Shown here in pieces: positions 51,190-62,484 of a stretch of 64,000 bases of DNA. A model generated the notes under the pieces. The model was given only the letters and a program-made list of their open reading frames with translations, was not told the DNA's origin and made no database searches. Position numbers and translations under genes: made by a program. Positions within the stretch are counted from its first letter, which is position 1. The number at the start of each line of letters is the position of its first letter. This stretch comes from Chaetoderma sp. LZ-2023a (taxonomy: Eukaryota; Mollusca; Caudofoveata; Chaetodermatida; Chaetodermatidae): contig CM067370.1 in NCBI GenBank assembly GCA_034401795.1, positions 54,995,380-55,059,379 on the forward strand, written 5' to 3'.

Positions 51190-52110
51190 GTTCTCAGGAA
51201 ATCATCGATTCTGCCAGGAAGGAGTCAATCCGCAGTTTTCAAGGCTGTCTTTAAATTTGTGGAGAGTGGTGTGCAGACCATGGTCTCTTGACAAATACTG
51301 TTTTCATTTTCCCAATTGTTAGATATTTTATCTTATCTCTTTGACTCCTTATATTTGTATGATAACACTGTTAGAGGTTATAGATTTTCTTTGGCATCAT
51401 CACTTCTTTGTCTGTTGAATGCTGATGTCAATGATACAAAGGTTCGTTATGGTTTCATTAGAGGTTTATGCAATATTTGTCCTCCAATAGCTAAACCGTT
51501 GCCCTCCTGGAATCTGGCTCTGGTTCTTCAGATTTTTGGGCAGGCCATCACTTTGAACCTTTCTCTTCTATTAGCATGAACCGTGCAACTTTAAGTCCGT
51601 TTTTTGGGTTGCATTTGCTTCTGCTAGAAGACAATCCAAAATTTCATACTTTTTCCGCCGAGAAGGACAGGTTTTTAAATCTGGGGATGGTCTAGTCTTA
51701 TATCCTAGAAGGGACTTTTTAATCAAAAGGTCAATCTAACCGTCACTCAGCTACGCCAGTTATTTGAAAATCTTTAACTTCCTTTTCACTGTCTGACAGA
51801 CTTTGGTGTCCTGTCAGAGCTTTAAAAGTTTTCAAGTGTCGTACTGATTTTAAGAGATCCAATCCTTCCCATTTCTGGGTTCTGTATGAGGAGGAGGTAG
51901 TCAGTCCAGTCTCTAAGGCCTCAATTGCCAGATGAATTCGTGAGACCTGTGTTTTGAGATTGCTTCTGATCATATCAATCTTTCTCACATTTAAGCTCAT
52001 GAAGTTAGAGGAAGGGCTTCCTCTTTCACTTTTCGCTAGCTCATTTTTAGTTGAGGTAATGCTAGTAGCGGGATGGAAATCCGAGTACTTTTACCTCCTT
52101 TTTATTTAAA
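51190..52110 (+). pseudogene. Tyrosine recombinase of C1
   Basis: LDILSYLFDSLYLYDNTVRG and YRFSLASSLLCLLNADVND (51316-51420) are the YR N-terminal part; FIRGLCNICPPIAKPLPSWN follows. ASARRQSKIS near 51620 holds the first Arg, AHEVRG at about 51996-52013 the HxxR, and GWKSEYFYL near 52070 the terminal Trp/Tyr region. Stops and shifts separate the pieces. Confidence 0.7.
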
Positions 52111-52435
52111 AATCAGAGTGCAGCGGCACCCTTTTTTAGATATATCTTGATTCTATCTAAAAAGGCTTAAGACCATTTACCAAGCACTCTCCACCATTTT
52201 CGTTAAGACTGCTCGTCTGCGTGAAATGGTGAGAGTCTTTCTTTGGTTTTTATTTCTTTCTTTAAGTTTAAAGAAATCCTTGTTTGATAATCACTTTGTG
52301 ATTAATTAAGATGCACCATTATGTTATGTTATTAACATTTGGTTAAGTTGTGTTTGATTTTTGTCCTTGCTTATGGATTCTCAAATCTCCACCCACCATG
52401 GGTTCACAGTAGGGCACTGACCAAATCTACGGGTT

Positions 52436-52560
52436 TAACAAGTAGTGATTGAATGGTCAAGATGTTTTTGTGGTGTAATAACAGACCCCCCTTTAGTGTG
52501 TTGGTCTGTAGTTTTATTAACCACTATAAAAACATACTTACCGTTCAATCATTATGACCC
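52436..52560. repeat. C1 internal complementary region
   Basis: AGTAGTGATTGAATGGTCAA to GGTGTAATAACAG complements the outer 5' ITR (38616-38650). ACCCCCCTTTAGTGTGTTGG to AAACATACTTACCGTTCAATC complements the outer 3' ITR (52870-52942). The junction restores GTTATT. Confidence 0.85.
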
Positions 52561-52623
52561 GGCCTCAGCCACCCCGCATGGTAATGATTTGAGAATCTAG
52601 TCAGGATATATGGCACTTAAATT

Positions 52624-52942
52624 TAGAAAGGTGAATCTGTTTCCTATTTGGGATCTGTTGCGCATGCGCGGGCACACTTAGTGACAGGCGTCACCAAGGA
52701 GTGAGTACAGACTGGTGCGAGTCTATACTGAGGCTTATGCTGGGGGGTTACCTTACCAGTAGCCTGGTTACGGGTATGCATGGTGATGATAAAGGCATAA
52801 GGAAGTATGTAAGCGAGCATAAAAATCTTAATCTGGTAGCTAAGTGCAGATAATTTGATTTAGCAAGTAGTGATTGAACGGTAAGTATGTTTTTATAGTG
52901 GTTAATAAAGCTACAGGCCAACCCACTAAAGGGGGGTCTGTT
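52624..52942. repeat. C1 3' ITR
   Basis: GTGAATCTGTTTCCTATTTG, CGCATGCGCGG, GTAGCCTGGTTACGGG, GATTTAGCAAGTAGTGATTG and AACGGTAAGTATGTTT, ending GGGGGGTCTGTT. Inverted copy of 38616-38910 for most of its length. Confidence 0.85.
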
Positions 52943-53003
52943 GGGGGTTTAAGGGGGGGCCACCCGTCTAAATCCCACATTGGACTGAATCGAAAATAGT
53001 GTT

Positions 53004-54407
53004 CCTTAAAGTTATCATCTATTCATAAAAGATATATATCCTAGCTAAATTTAGGTTACTTTATGGACACTTTAACTAACTTGGACTGTAGCGGCCAATT
53101 TAGATAGATATTTGTGGGCACCATTATTTCAGACTATTGTCTTCACCGGTGAGCAATTGTTCATATACAACAATTCTCATCATGCTAATGCTGGTCACAT
53201 TCTTTTGCTGGCTTCCAAGGTGAGCGCATACTAAGCATAGCATAGTACAATGCTGGTTCTATATTTCCTATGGCGCAAATAAAAACAAATATATATGTAT
53301 AACAAGTTTACTGAATGCTGTTTCTGCCTATAGCAGCAACAGCTTTCCATCAAATTGTTGTCAAAATAATCAGCTGATAATACAGTTGTCACTAGGCAAA
53401 GTTTTGATAACAATTTGGCTGAAAATCGTTGATGAAACAACTTTCAATCAAATTGTTCTTATAATAATCAGCTGGGAAGTCAATGTTGCAAGGCCTGCTG
53501 AAGATATTTTGAGCAACAGCATTGTCAAATTTTTTTCAGAATAATCAGCCGGCTTTCTTTTTTGTTAGCTAACAAATGCATACACAATAAGTTAGGCCTA
53601 CATGATATACAGAATCAAAACCCAGTCTCAGATATGCTCGAAAATTCTGTTCATTTCATTGTCAATCAGGAGGTATGCATATTCTATTCATGGTAGGCAT
53701 GTCAGAGGCGATTGTGCATGTGCTGTTGGACTGCTTGATCTTTGTGAACATATTTCACTTTGAAATACACATACGATATAGGCCTAACTAACTGTGTATG
53801 CACTTGCTTGCAAATAAACCAGGCAGTCCACTGATTATTCTAATAAAATTTTGACAACGCTGTTGCTGCCATAGTCTGAAATGATTATCAATAAAGTTGC
53901 GCGAAATATCTTCAGCAAGTCTTGCAACATTGACTACACTGCTGATTATTTTGAAAACAATTTGATTGAAAGTTGTTGCATCAATGATTTTCAGCCAAAT
54001 TGCTATCAAATCTTTATCTAGTGACAATTGTATTATCAGCTGATAATATTGATAACAATTTGATGGAAAGTTGTTGCTGCTATAGGCAGCAAAAGCTTTC
54101 GGTAAACTTGTTATAAAAATATTTGTTGTCACTTGCACCATAAGAAATATACACAACTGGTATTGAACTATGCTATGCACATCTATGCGCTTGGAAGCCA
54201 GCAGAAGAATGACTAGCATTAGCGTTACGAGAATGGTTTTATACGGACAATGCGCACCGGCAAAGACAATAGAGTCTGAAATAATGGCCCCAGCAAATAT
54301 CTATCTAAAATGTAGGCTATGTAGTTAGTTAAAGTGTCCATAAAGTAACAAATTGACATAAACCTAGCTAGGATATGTATCTTTTAAGAATAGATGAGAA
54401 CTTTAAT
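53004..54407. mobile_element. Foldback element, about 1.4 kb
   Basis: The arms at about 53004-53565 and 53812-54407 are inverted copies: TATCATCTATTCATAAAAG, TTACTTTATGGACACTTTAA, ATTATTTCAGACT, CTGGCTTCCAAG, AGCATAGTACAAT, CAGCTGATAATAC recur inverted in the right arm. Each arm contains three internal repeats of about 100 bp built on CAA.CTTTC.ATCAAATTGTT and AATAATCAGC. It is inserted in the about-150-bp tandem repeat. No transposase is present. Confidence 0.85.
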
Positions 54408-54790
54408 GATATCAAGAGTTACCTAGGAATATCCATCTCATGTTTTATCGGGATACTTTCCTCAATAATGGAGGAGTAGTGATTTTGTAATATCAAGGTG
54501 GGATGCCCTTAGAAAGCCCATCAGGAGGTAAATTGAAAATCAAGTTCTGTAGTAATATCAGGACCTACCCAATATACATACAGTGTCTCTTTCAAGTTTT
54601 TATTGAGATCCATTCATCAACAATGGAGGATTAGTGATTTTAAGGTTTGGTAGGGTAGGGTGCTCTTTTATAAACCACCAGGGGGCTTAGTCGAAAATTG
54701 TGCTCTGTAATAATATTGATACCCCTAGAATATCCCCTCAAATGTTATCAAGATATGTTCATCATTAAGGGATTAGCAGTCATTGGATGA
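54408..54790. repeat. Continuation of the about-150-bp tandem repeat
   Basis: TTTTATCGGGATACTTTCC, TCAATAATGGAGGAGTAGTG, GGTGGGATGCCCTTAGAAAG and GTAAATTGAAAATCAAGTTC match units at 36780-37620. Two to three units. Confidence 0.7.
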
Positions 54791-54825
54791 GAACTGTGTG
54801 AGGAATAGTAAAAAGAAACAGTGTC

Positions 54826-54837
54826 CACACCACCACC

Positions 54838-54869
<32 letters not shown>

Positions 54870-54871
54870 CA
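54826..54871. repeat. (CAC)n(AAC)n microsatellite
   Basis: About nine CAC units followed by about seven AAC units. Confidence 0.9.
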
Positions 54872-55184
54872 AGTACATTCAGAGCAAGTTTTAGAGATCT
54901 GTTCCAGATATAAAAATTTGGTTGGTATATTTTTTCCGCTACCCCCTTGTATTTGCAAAAGATGTTCAGGAAATTTATTATAAGACTACTTCATTAACCA
55001 CTACGCAGATCTCAACATAGCTTGCAAAGGACCCTGTTGATCTTCTTCTATCTGCCGGTATTAATAGATATCCTAACTGGAATGCTGTCATTGGCATGCC
55101 ATAGCAAATCCCCACACTTTCTCCAATGTGATGTTCTACATCACCACCCTCACAACACACCCTCACCACAATTGAGGATATTGA
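54872..55184. other. No gene recognised
   Basis: Unique-looking sequence with no splice-flanked open frame or repeat that I could identify. Confidence 0.4.
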
Positions 55185-55545
55185 CTTACATTAGGCTCTG
55201 AGGGGGTTTGGGGTGGCACGTAAAATGTAAACATCGCCTCACAATCTGCAATTATATGAGTAACTAACATATGAAATTTGGTGAGGAGGCAGAGCCTAAT
55301 GTAAACATTGTCTTGCAATCCGCAATCACTCATCAAATTTGTTTGAATTCTATCATGTTTTAACTTTCTGCTCCCTGCCACACACACGTACACACACGCA
55401 CGAACACATGCACACATGCACCCTGACCACACCGCCATCCTGGGGTGTGGAGCCTAATGGAAATGTCGTCTTGCAGTCTGCAATCATATGGGTAACTCAC
55501 ATAGCAAATTTGATTGAATTCGATTCAATTTGATTGAGATAGCTG
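55185..55545. repeat. Degenerate repeat, about three units
   Basis: GAGCCTAATGTAAACATTG-like blocks with CTTGCAATC.GCAATCA and AGCAAATTTGATTGAATTC occur near 55193, 55292 and 55450. A CACACACACG-type run lies at 55380-55420. Confidence 0.55.
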
Positions 55546-55734
55546 AACAGATAGTCGGTTGGGGGTGATTGCAATATCCCCTCCATTTTTTTCAAAAAGT
55601 GTCGGAATAATAGCAGTAACATCTGATAAGACTGATTTATTGTGGGACTACACTAAAGGCTTTCAATATTTACTTCCTTGACAGCATGATAAACAGGTAG
55701 TCATATTTATTTTCTAGCTAGACATACTATTATT

Positions 55735-55975
55735 AACCCTTTAACGCTTGTATCAGCCAAAAACGGCTTCTACAGTGGTCTTGAGAAATGTCAATTTGCG
55801 GGGCAAGAGAAGACTATTTAAAAAAAATTTACTACTGGAATGACTGGCTCGATAATCGAGCCCGTCATTCCAGTGATAAATTAAAAAAAATAGTCTTCTC
55901 TTGGTCTGCGAATGGACATTTTCTATGAGAAAATTGAATTTTTAAAAACAATTTTGAGGGTTAAAGGATTAAAAA
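55735..55975. mobile_element. Palindromic MITE-like element
   Basis: TTAACCCTTTAACGC at the left and GGGTTAAAGGATTAA at the right form terminal inverted repeats. The middle is a long palindrome: CAAGAGAAGACTATTT, CTGGAATGACTGGCTCGAT then AATCGAGCCCGTCATTCCAG and AAATAGTCTTCTCTTGG. A decayed relative is at about 57095-57180. Confidence 0.75.
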
Positions 55976-56125
55976 AGATAACGTGAGCAGGAGAAGGCTA
56001 TATCCACACTGTATCCATAGACATTGAAGCACTGAAATTGGAATATAATTTATAATATTTCATGATTTGCTGGTGTAAGCTATATATTGAAAATGGTTTT
56101 GCTATGAAAGCTGTTGCTGTCATAG

Positions 56126-56183
56126 ACATCAATGTCCTTCAAGAACACCGTTCTCAATATGTACACCAGCTGCTATGTTGAGG
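56126..56183 (+). CDS. Host gene exon 1 (candidate)
   Basis: 58 bp after CTGTCATAG and before a GTAATC donor. The frame gives an ATG at 56132 (MSFKNTVLNMYTSCYVE) and leaves one base that joins the next exon as an Asp codon. The acceptor is weak in pyrimidines, so this could instead be part of a first exon whose 5' end is uncertain. Phase agreement with exon 2 supports it. No protein family was recognised. Confidence 0.4.
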
Positions 56184-56271
56184 GTAATCCATTATATGGA
56201 ATTCAGTAGTGCAAGGTTTATCGATCATTATATCATTCTATGCCCATGTAATTGTGCATATAAATTTTCAG

Positions 56272-56312
56272 ATATCCCTGACATTAACATTGAAGAAGAT
56301 ATGATCATAATG
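56272..56312 (+). CDS. Host gene exon 2
   Basis: 41 bp between ATAAATTTTCAG and GTGAGT, both strong sites. It codes IPDINIEEDMIIM, acidic, and ends on a codon boundary. Confidence 0.6.
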
Positions 56313-56392
56313 GTGAGTTACTGTTTGCGTGGGAATTTATAGTCAGTGATCAATGAGCCATGACGACTCTAGTTCCTGGCTCATTATTCCAG

Positions 56393-56490
56393 ACTTCTGG
56401 TCTAAACAGAAGCAGTACACCAACAGGAGAGCTGTATGCTAGCGAAGAACAGCATCACGAAGAAGACCCTCCAGTACTACAGTCTCAATG
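56393..56490 (+). CDS. Host gene exon 3
   Basis: 98 bp between CTCATTATTCCAG and GTATGA. It codes TSGLNRSSTPTGELYASEEQ followed by HHEEDPPVLQSQ and leaves two bases (TG). Ser/Glu-rich, probably disordered. The 80-bp intron before it is short; the intron after it is 5.2 kb. Confidence 0.6.
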
Positions 56491-57094
56491 GTATGAAAAT
56501 AGATCCAGTAAAAACTATCAAATATTTCTCTGATTAATCACTATCATTATATAGATTACTAAATTATTGTAAAGTCTATTATAACAAGAGTATACCAAAT
56601 AGCTAAACAATGGAGAATCCAGTTTTAGCTATGCCCTCCCCATCTCTAGCTAAGCTCCACCATGCTTGGCCCGTGTTGTGATCAATCGATCGCTGCACTC
56701 TCTGAATCTCAATTTCCAGAAAACTATACAGGTTAGCTGTCGTTAGCCTATAGCAGCAACATTGCCCAGTCAAATTAGTTTCAAAATATTTAACAGAATG
56801 TTTATTAAATACTGAACACATACCATTCGTACAACGTGTCAGACTATTAAGCATTTGAGACGTATTAAATTGAGTCATTCATGCTGTAATTGATTATGAT
56901 GTCATCCTACATGCCACATAGTTGATTATGGCGTCATATGGTGAATTGATAAACTGGAATGGTTCATTCATATCATCATATGTGAATATTAACCATTATC
57001 ACCCTGATATTCGAAATCCATTTTTACAGAGCCATAGAAAGACTGTTTCTAAAAAGTCTGTTTTAACATCTGTTTTATTGTCAAAAACACTTGA

Positions 57095-57180
57095 AGGCCA
57101 AGAGAAGACTACACTGTCATTTCTGACTTGATAACCGATCCAGTCATTGCAGTGGTAAATTTTTTTAAATAGTCTTCCCA
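57095..57180. repeat. Decayed relative of the 55735 palindromic element
   Basis: CCAAGAGAAGACTACACTG, ATAACCGATCCAGTCATTGC and AAATAGTCTTCCCATGG retain both outer arms and part of the centre. Confidence 0.6.
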
Positions 57181-57454
57181 TGGCATGCATACAAGTGGAC
57201 GCTCAGTTAGAAACATTTTATTTTCATGACCAACCGTGACCATTAAAAGGTTAAGCAACAACAGCTTGCAGCAACATTGTTTTAAAAAATAAGTTTATAA
57301 ATTCATCCTAAAAGTAAATGCATGTATAGAAATCTAATAAATCAGTTGTCTAAAGATTCACCGAAAACCCCTGAAATAGTAATTTCTAAAGTTATGATAT
57401 AAAACTTATTCTGTTGAATATTTCAAAATTAATTTGACTGGAATGGCTTTCAGT

Positions 57455-57560
57455 TAGGGCTGGGCGGTTTGGCTAAGCGAAAACCGGTGACAGTCACTAA
57501 TTAAACCATTTTAGCCGAAATACTGGTTTGGTGGGTGGGGTTGTGGGTGGGTGAGGTGTG
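57455..57560. repeat. Fragment resembling a hAT-type non-autonomous repeat
   Basis: AGGGCTGGGCGGTTTGGC and GCGAAAACCGGTGA followed by ATACTGGTTTGG resemble the ends and body of hAT-like dispersed repeats. No complete inverted ends were found. Confidence 0.3.
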
Positions 57561-58371
57561 CTAGAATAATTAAAAATAATTTGAAATGTGAAAATATGCT
57601 GTTTTCAATAGCTACAGTACAGATATTTAGCGATTTAGCGATTTGACAAATGACATAAATTACCACAAAATTGGAACGGTCACCACGTACGACTGGTCAC
57701 TTTGATGCTATCTATCTCAAAGCAGTGGTTAAAATAAATAAATTAATAAAGTCTGGTTTGTGTGATGTCATAAAATTAACCATCTAACTACTAAAATGTT
57801 AATTTTCAACAGTTCTTTTATTAGGTCACTATTTTTGAAAGAGTAGTAAAATCTAATGCATGAAAATAGGAAGTCAGATATGAGAGTGAGTTTAGGGCCC
57901 TAGTAGAGTAGCTACTCGAGTAGTGCCGATACTGCTAGAGCTCATGTAACCATCTATGACCTAGTCTTAATAAGTCACGTGTTTGTATTCGAGCACTCTG
58001 TATTCAGTAATACTCTTCAATAACGTGCCGTTACTGTGTACACGAATGCCATTCAGCACGTAACTGAAGGCTAGTCATTTCCCAGAAATCGCATCTCAAG
58101 AATTCTCACGAAAAACATTGAAAAGCTGTTTGTGTGAATATTTTTTGTGAGCATCATAAAGAGAGTATGATAAATTGACAACATAAATGTAATGATTCAT
58201 GGGAATCTGACTTAGATCTACTTAACTCAACATTACATAGTATGGCAGATACACAAACATGCCCCCAAAACGATGTGATAACTCTATGAACAAAAAGTCA
58301 TGTGATAAAAAATATTACGATTTACAGGAATTTCCTTCATAAAATCAATAGTAGTGAAGTTCCCAGTATAA

Positions 58372-59158
58372 AAATTTGTTAACGCAACTCACATTACGTC
58401 TGCTCATATTTGTTAACACCACTCACATTACGTCTGCTTGTATTTGTTAACACCATTCACATTACGTCTGCTGGTATTTGTTAACACCACTCACATTACG
58501 TCTGCTCGTATTTGTTAACACCATTCACATTACGTCTGCTCGTATTTGTTAACACCACTCACATTACATCTGCTCGTATTTGTTAACACCACTCACATTA
58601 CATCTGCTCGTATTTGTTAACACCACTCACATTACGTCTGCTGGTATTTGTTAACACCACTCACATTACGTCTGCTCGTATTTGTTAACACCACTCACCT
58701 TACGTCTGCTCGTATTTGTTAACACCACTCACATTATGTCTGCTCATATTTGTTAACACCACTCACATTACGTCTGCTCGTATTTGTTAACACCACTCAC
58801 ATTACATCTGCTCGTATTTGTTAACACCACTCACATTACGTCTGCTCGTATTTGTTAACACCATTCACATTACGTCTGCTCGTATTTGTTAACACCACTC
58901 ACATTACATCTGCTCGTATTTGTTAACACCACTCACATTACATCTGCTCGTATTTGTTAACACCACTCACATTACGTCTGCTCGTATTTGTTAACACCAC
59001 TCACATTACGTCTGCTCGTATTTGTTAACACCACTCACATTACGTCTGCTCGTATTTGTTAACACCATTCACATTACGTCTGCTCGTATTTGTTAACATC
59101 ACTCACATTACATCTGCTCGTATTTTTTAACACCACTCACATTACATCTGCTTTTATT
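58372..59158. repeat. 34-bp minisatellite, about 23 copies
   Basis: Unit TATTTGTTAACACCACTCAC followed by ATTACGTCTGCTCG, head to tail from 58372 to 59158. Units differ at a few positions (ACATC for ACGTC, CATTC for CACTC), with patterns recurring along the array. It lies in the large intron. Confidence 0.95.
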
Positions 59159-59734
59159 TGAGAGGTCAAAACAGGTTTATTCTACAACTGGTAAAATAAA
59201 AAGCGAACTTAATCCTTGTCATTTCTCAGTCATTCAAGCAATTTGTTTCGTATATGTCTTATGCCGAGTTGGGTCATTTTATGTTAGTCACAATCTAATG
59301 GAAATGATGCCGATGTTTGGATTGTGAGTTCATTGTATAGCATGGTTGGTGTCACATTTGGAAGTCTAATTAAACAGTACAAACCCGAATTGACAAAAGG
59401 ATTATTTGTTACAAAGCATAAATTTAGACTTTCAAACTATTAAATCTTACCTTGTTGTCACACACGTCAGGTAAAATTCACTGCTGTCAAATCATATCAG
59501 CCGATTGTCATTCTCAGCCGATTTGTTTGGATTTCACCATATTTCACCATAATTATATATAAATATATGATGATAAAGACGAGTCAAGAACAAACAAGTT
59601 TAGGACAGTCACCAGATTTTGCGCTATGACAATTTTACGAAGGTTATTACTTTTTTTTTTAATTTTTGTAAAAGTCTTTAAACCATCATCAAAAAGCCCC
59701 GTGGGACAGTGAAACTGGTACACCACCTAGTCAT

Positions 59735-59830
59735 ACTTCCAGTCAAATTAGTTTCAAAATATTCAATGTCTCTGTATCGTTGCCTTGAAAAAGAGATGTG
59801 AGGAATTCATCAGTCAGATCAATGGAAAAT
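59735..59830. repeat. Dispersed repeat, paralogous empty site of A3
   Basis: CTTCCAGTCAAATTAGTTTC, then GTTGCCTTGAAAAAGAGATG and AGGAATTCATCAG correspond to the sequences left (19543-19598) and right (26650-26680) of A3. Confidence 0.65.
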
Positions 59831-60360
59831 AAGATTGTAAGATATTTTTACTATAGTCATATATTATGACTGTCTGTCACACTGGAGCTGAATCACACAA
59901 GCACAGAATTGACTCCAGTTTTAACACAGTTGGTCCGGTAAATTATGAATCATGAATGTTGGTCTTGATAAGAAAAAACTCAGCGGAAAATGCAAGGGGT
60001 ATAGGTCAACAATATTGCTCTTGTTCTGTGGTGTTTGAACCATTTTAGGCCACTTTTGCAGTGTAAGGAGAGTTTTATATACATGTCAAATTCAAAAATC
60101 TTATTCCATTTGAGACAATAATAGTTAGTGTTCAAGGCAACAACAGCTTTCAATAAAAATATCTCTATTTCAGTCTGTCTATCGGAAGATCAGTCGATCG
60201 GCCTCCCACCTGCATACATGCTGTATATAACAAATCTGCTGATCCGATTGGGTTCATATTTTAACACTAAAGAGCAACTTAGCACAACCTAAGATTTCTG
60301 AACTTTGACCTCTCTGGTTGCTCTTGCTAATGTATTGCAATATTCACTGTGATAATTTTA

Positions 60361-61640
60361 GCTCACCTGGCCTTAAGGGCCAAGTAAGCTTATGCCATGG
60401 CATCTGCCCATCGTCCTGTCATCAGTCCATCCATCTGCCAATTTGCATCTCCTTAATGGTTTTACAAATTTCAACCAAATTTGGTTGGATGGATCCTATG
60501 GTGGTACATGTAAACTCCAAAATCTCTATTCAGAATTTGAATTTGTTGATTTTATGGGTGAAAATCTTAGATTTTAAGAAAGATTTACCAGAAATTATCA
60601 AAATACATCTCCTTAGCCGCTTGACGGATTTCAACCAAATTTGGCTAGACCCTATTGTAGCAGGCGTAAGAATTTCTATTCAGAATTTTGATTGGTCAAT
60701 TTTTTTGTTGAAAATCTGAGATTTTATGAAGAGTTTGCTGGAAATTGTGAAAACGCATTTCCTTCTTAACCGCTTGGTGGGTTTCAACCAAATTTGGCTG
60801 AAAGGATTCTATGGGGCCTAGACTCCAGCACTTCTATTCAGAATTTTGGGTGACTAATGTTTTTTGGTGAAAATTGTCAGAACGCATTTCAACCAAATTT
60901 GGTTAGAAGGACTATCATGGGATCCTTCAGAACATTGTATTCAGAATTTTGATTGGTCGATTTTTTTGGGGTGAAAATTTAATATTTTATGAAAACTCTA
61001 CCAGAAATGATCATAAATTTATGCTACCTCCTCATTAACTTGGCGGATTTCAATTTAATTTGGCTGGAAGGACCTTATGGGGACATGCTTCTGAATTCAT
61101 ATACAGAATTTTGATTGGTTAATTTTTTGGTGAAAATATTTTCAAATTGCTTCTCCTTAGCTGCTTGACAGATTTCAATAAAGTTTGGTTAGAATGACCG
61201 TATCATGATAGGCTCCAGAAAATCTATTCAGAATTTTCCTTTGTCATGTTTTGGGGTGAAATCATAGATTTTATAAAAAATTTACTGGAAATTGTCAAAA
61301 CGCATTTCCTCCTTAACTGCTGAGTGGATTTTATCAAAATATGGCTGGAAGGATTCTATAGGGGTAGGAACTTTTCAGAATTTTGGTTGTTTGATGTTTT
61401 GGTGACCATCTTGGATTTTTGAAAAATTTCCTGAACCATTTAAAACGCTACTCCTTAATTAATAGCCCAATTTGTAGAAAACTTGGGTGGAATGATCCTA
61501 CAATGTAGTCTTCAACATATCAAACAAGAATTTTAATTGGTCAATTTCTTTGGTGGCCATATTGGATTTGTCAAAAATTCCCCATCATGTCCATTTAAAT
61601 GCAAATGCTTCAAATGTTAATTGTCCAGGTGAGCGTCACA
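60361..61640. repeat. Degenerate tandem repeat with matching ends
   Basis: It starts AGCTCACCTGGCCTTAAGGG and is followed at about 61625 by GTCCAGGTGAGCG, an inverted match to the start. Between, TTTCAACCAAATTTGGCTGG and variants recur eight times at 60471, 60632, 60782, 60887, 61049, 61174, 61330 and 61470, with AATTTTGATTGGTCAATTTT and GGTGAAAATC between. Spacing is 105-162 bp. Confidence 0.75.
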
Positions 61641-61666
61641 AGCCTATGGACCTCTTCTTATTTTAG

Positions 61667-61805
61667 CCAACTACCAGTTCCTGGTCCAGTGACATTGCGG
61701 GCACCACCTTTGAATGGGCAAGTCAGTTCTTCCGTACCTGGTGTCTATGATGTGGCTAACTCGAGCAGTGGCTTAATTCTCCTCAACAACCGTTTTAAAC
61801 CACAA
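61667..61805 (+). CDS. Host gene exon 4
   Basis: 139 bp between CTTCTTATTTTAG and GTAAGA. The first base completes a Cys codon with exon 3 (TG+C); then QLPVPGPVTLRAPPLNGQVS, SVPGVYDVANSSSGLILLNN and RFKPQ, ending on a codon boundary. Pro/Ser/Gly-rich, no recognised domain. The strongest exon in the set by length and sites. Confidence 0.65.
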
Positions 61806-62484
61806 GTAAGAAATATCCATTATCCATAGGCCAATACTGTTACTTAGGGAAATAGGTTTTTTAATTGAAAGAACTTATTTTGATTTTTGTCAAGCTCTGC
61901 ATGAAGCATATATGATGGCTTGACATAGCGAAACAAATAATGTCCAACATGCACAAAAAATTAGGTAAATGTCAAGGTTTTTCAATAAAAGTTTTACTCA
62001 TCAAGGGCTTCTCCCGTCTGAATAAAACTTTAGAAATTTGTTCTATACCATCATTGTATCCAGTCTCCATTATAATGAGAGTGACATATAAATTTCTTCC
62101 TTATTTTTAAGTGATTTGGACGTAATTTATTCTGCACCAAGAATTTGAAGAAGGTTGGAGTTGTTCAATGAACCTTTAAATAATCAAAGGCTTATCCAAT
62201 CTCAATAAAATACCATACCATGAGCCCTGCGATACCATACCATAGCGTAGCTATATTCTGTGATCAGAGTCTGATTCAGACTCCACAAACTAGCGAATCA
62301 GACATGGCTAACAAGTGTAAGTGAAATTCCAAACTGAGGAATCAGTGCAACATTGACTATTCTTAACAATAAGGCCCAGTGGCCTAATGTTCCACATTAG
62401 AATCTGGCTGGAATGATTGTTGCCTATTCTGCCATATCATAGGTATAGGTCAGGGTTTATAGTCTACCTGCTCAGATGGCTTTC

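Larger units (their letters stand above)
38616..52942 (+). mobile_element. DIRS-like element C1, interrupted by B3
   Basis: A third family on the plus strand. The 5' ITR (from 38616), ICR (52436-52560) and 3' ITR (52624-52942) match by complementarity. Without B3 (39951-47009) the element is about 7.3 kb. GTT occurs at both ends and at the ICR junction. Coding regions are gag pieces, RT (YIDDW at about 50200), RNase H and YR, all riddled with stops. It is older than A3. It inserted in the about-150-bp tandem repeat. Confidence 0.85.
56491..61666 (+). other. Large intron of the host gene
   Basis: GTATGA at the start and CTCTTCTTATTTTAG at the end. It contains a decayed palindromic element, a 34-bp minisatellite, repeat fragments and a 1.3-kb degenerate repeat. 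Apart from repeats no coding sequence was recognised. Confidence 0.5.

Noticed and set aside
54773..54983. His/Gln-rich ORF and opposite Cys/Trp-rich ORF
   Set aside because: Both are translations of the (CAC)n(AAC)n microsatellite.
58372..59158. CRISPR-like array
   Set aside because: Units are contiguous 34-bp tandem copies without unique spacers, in animal DNA with introns nearby.
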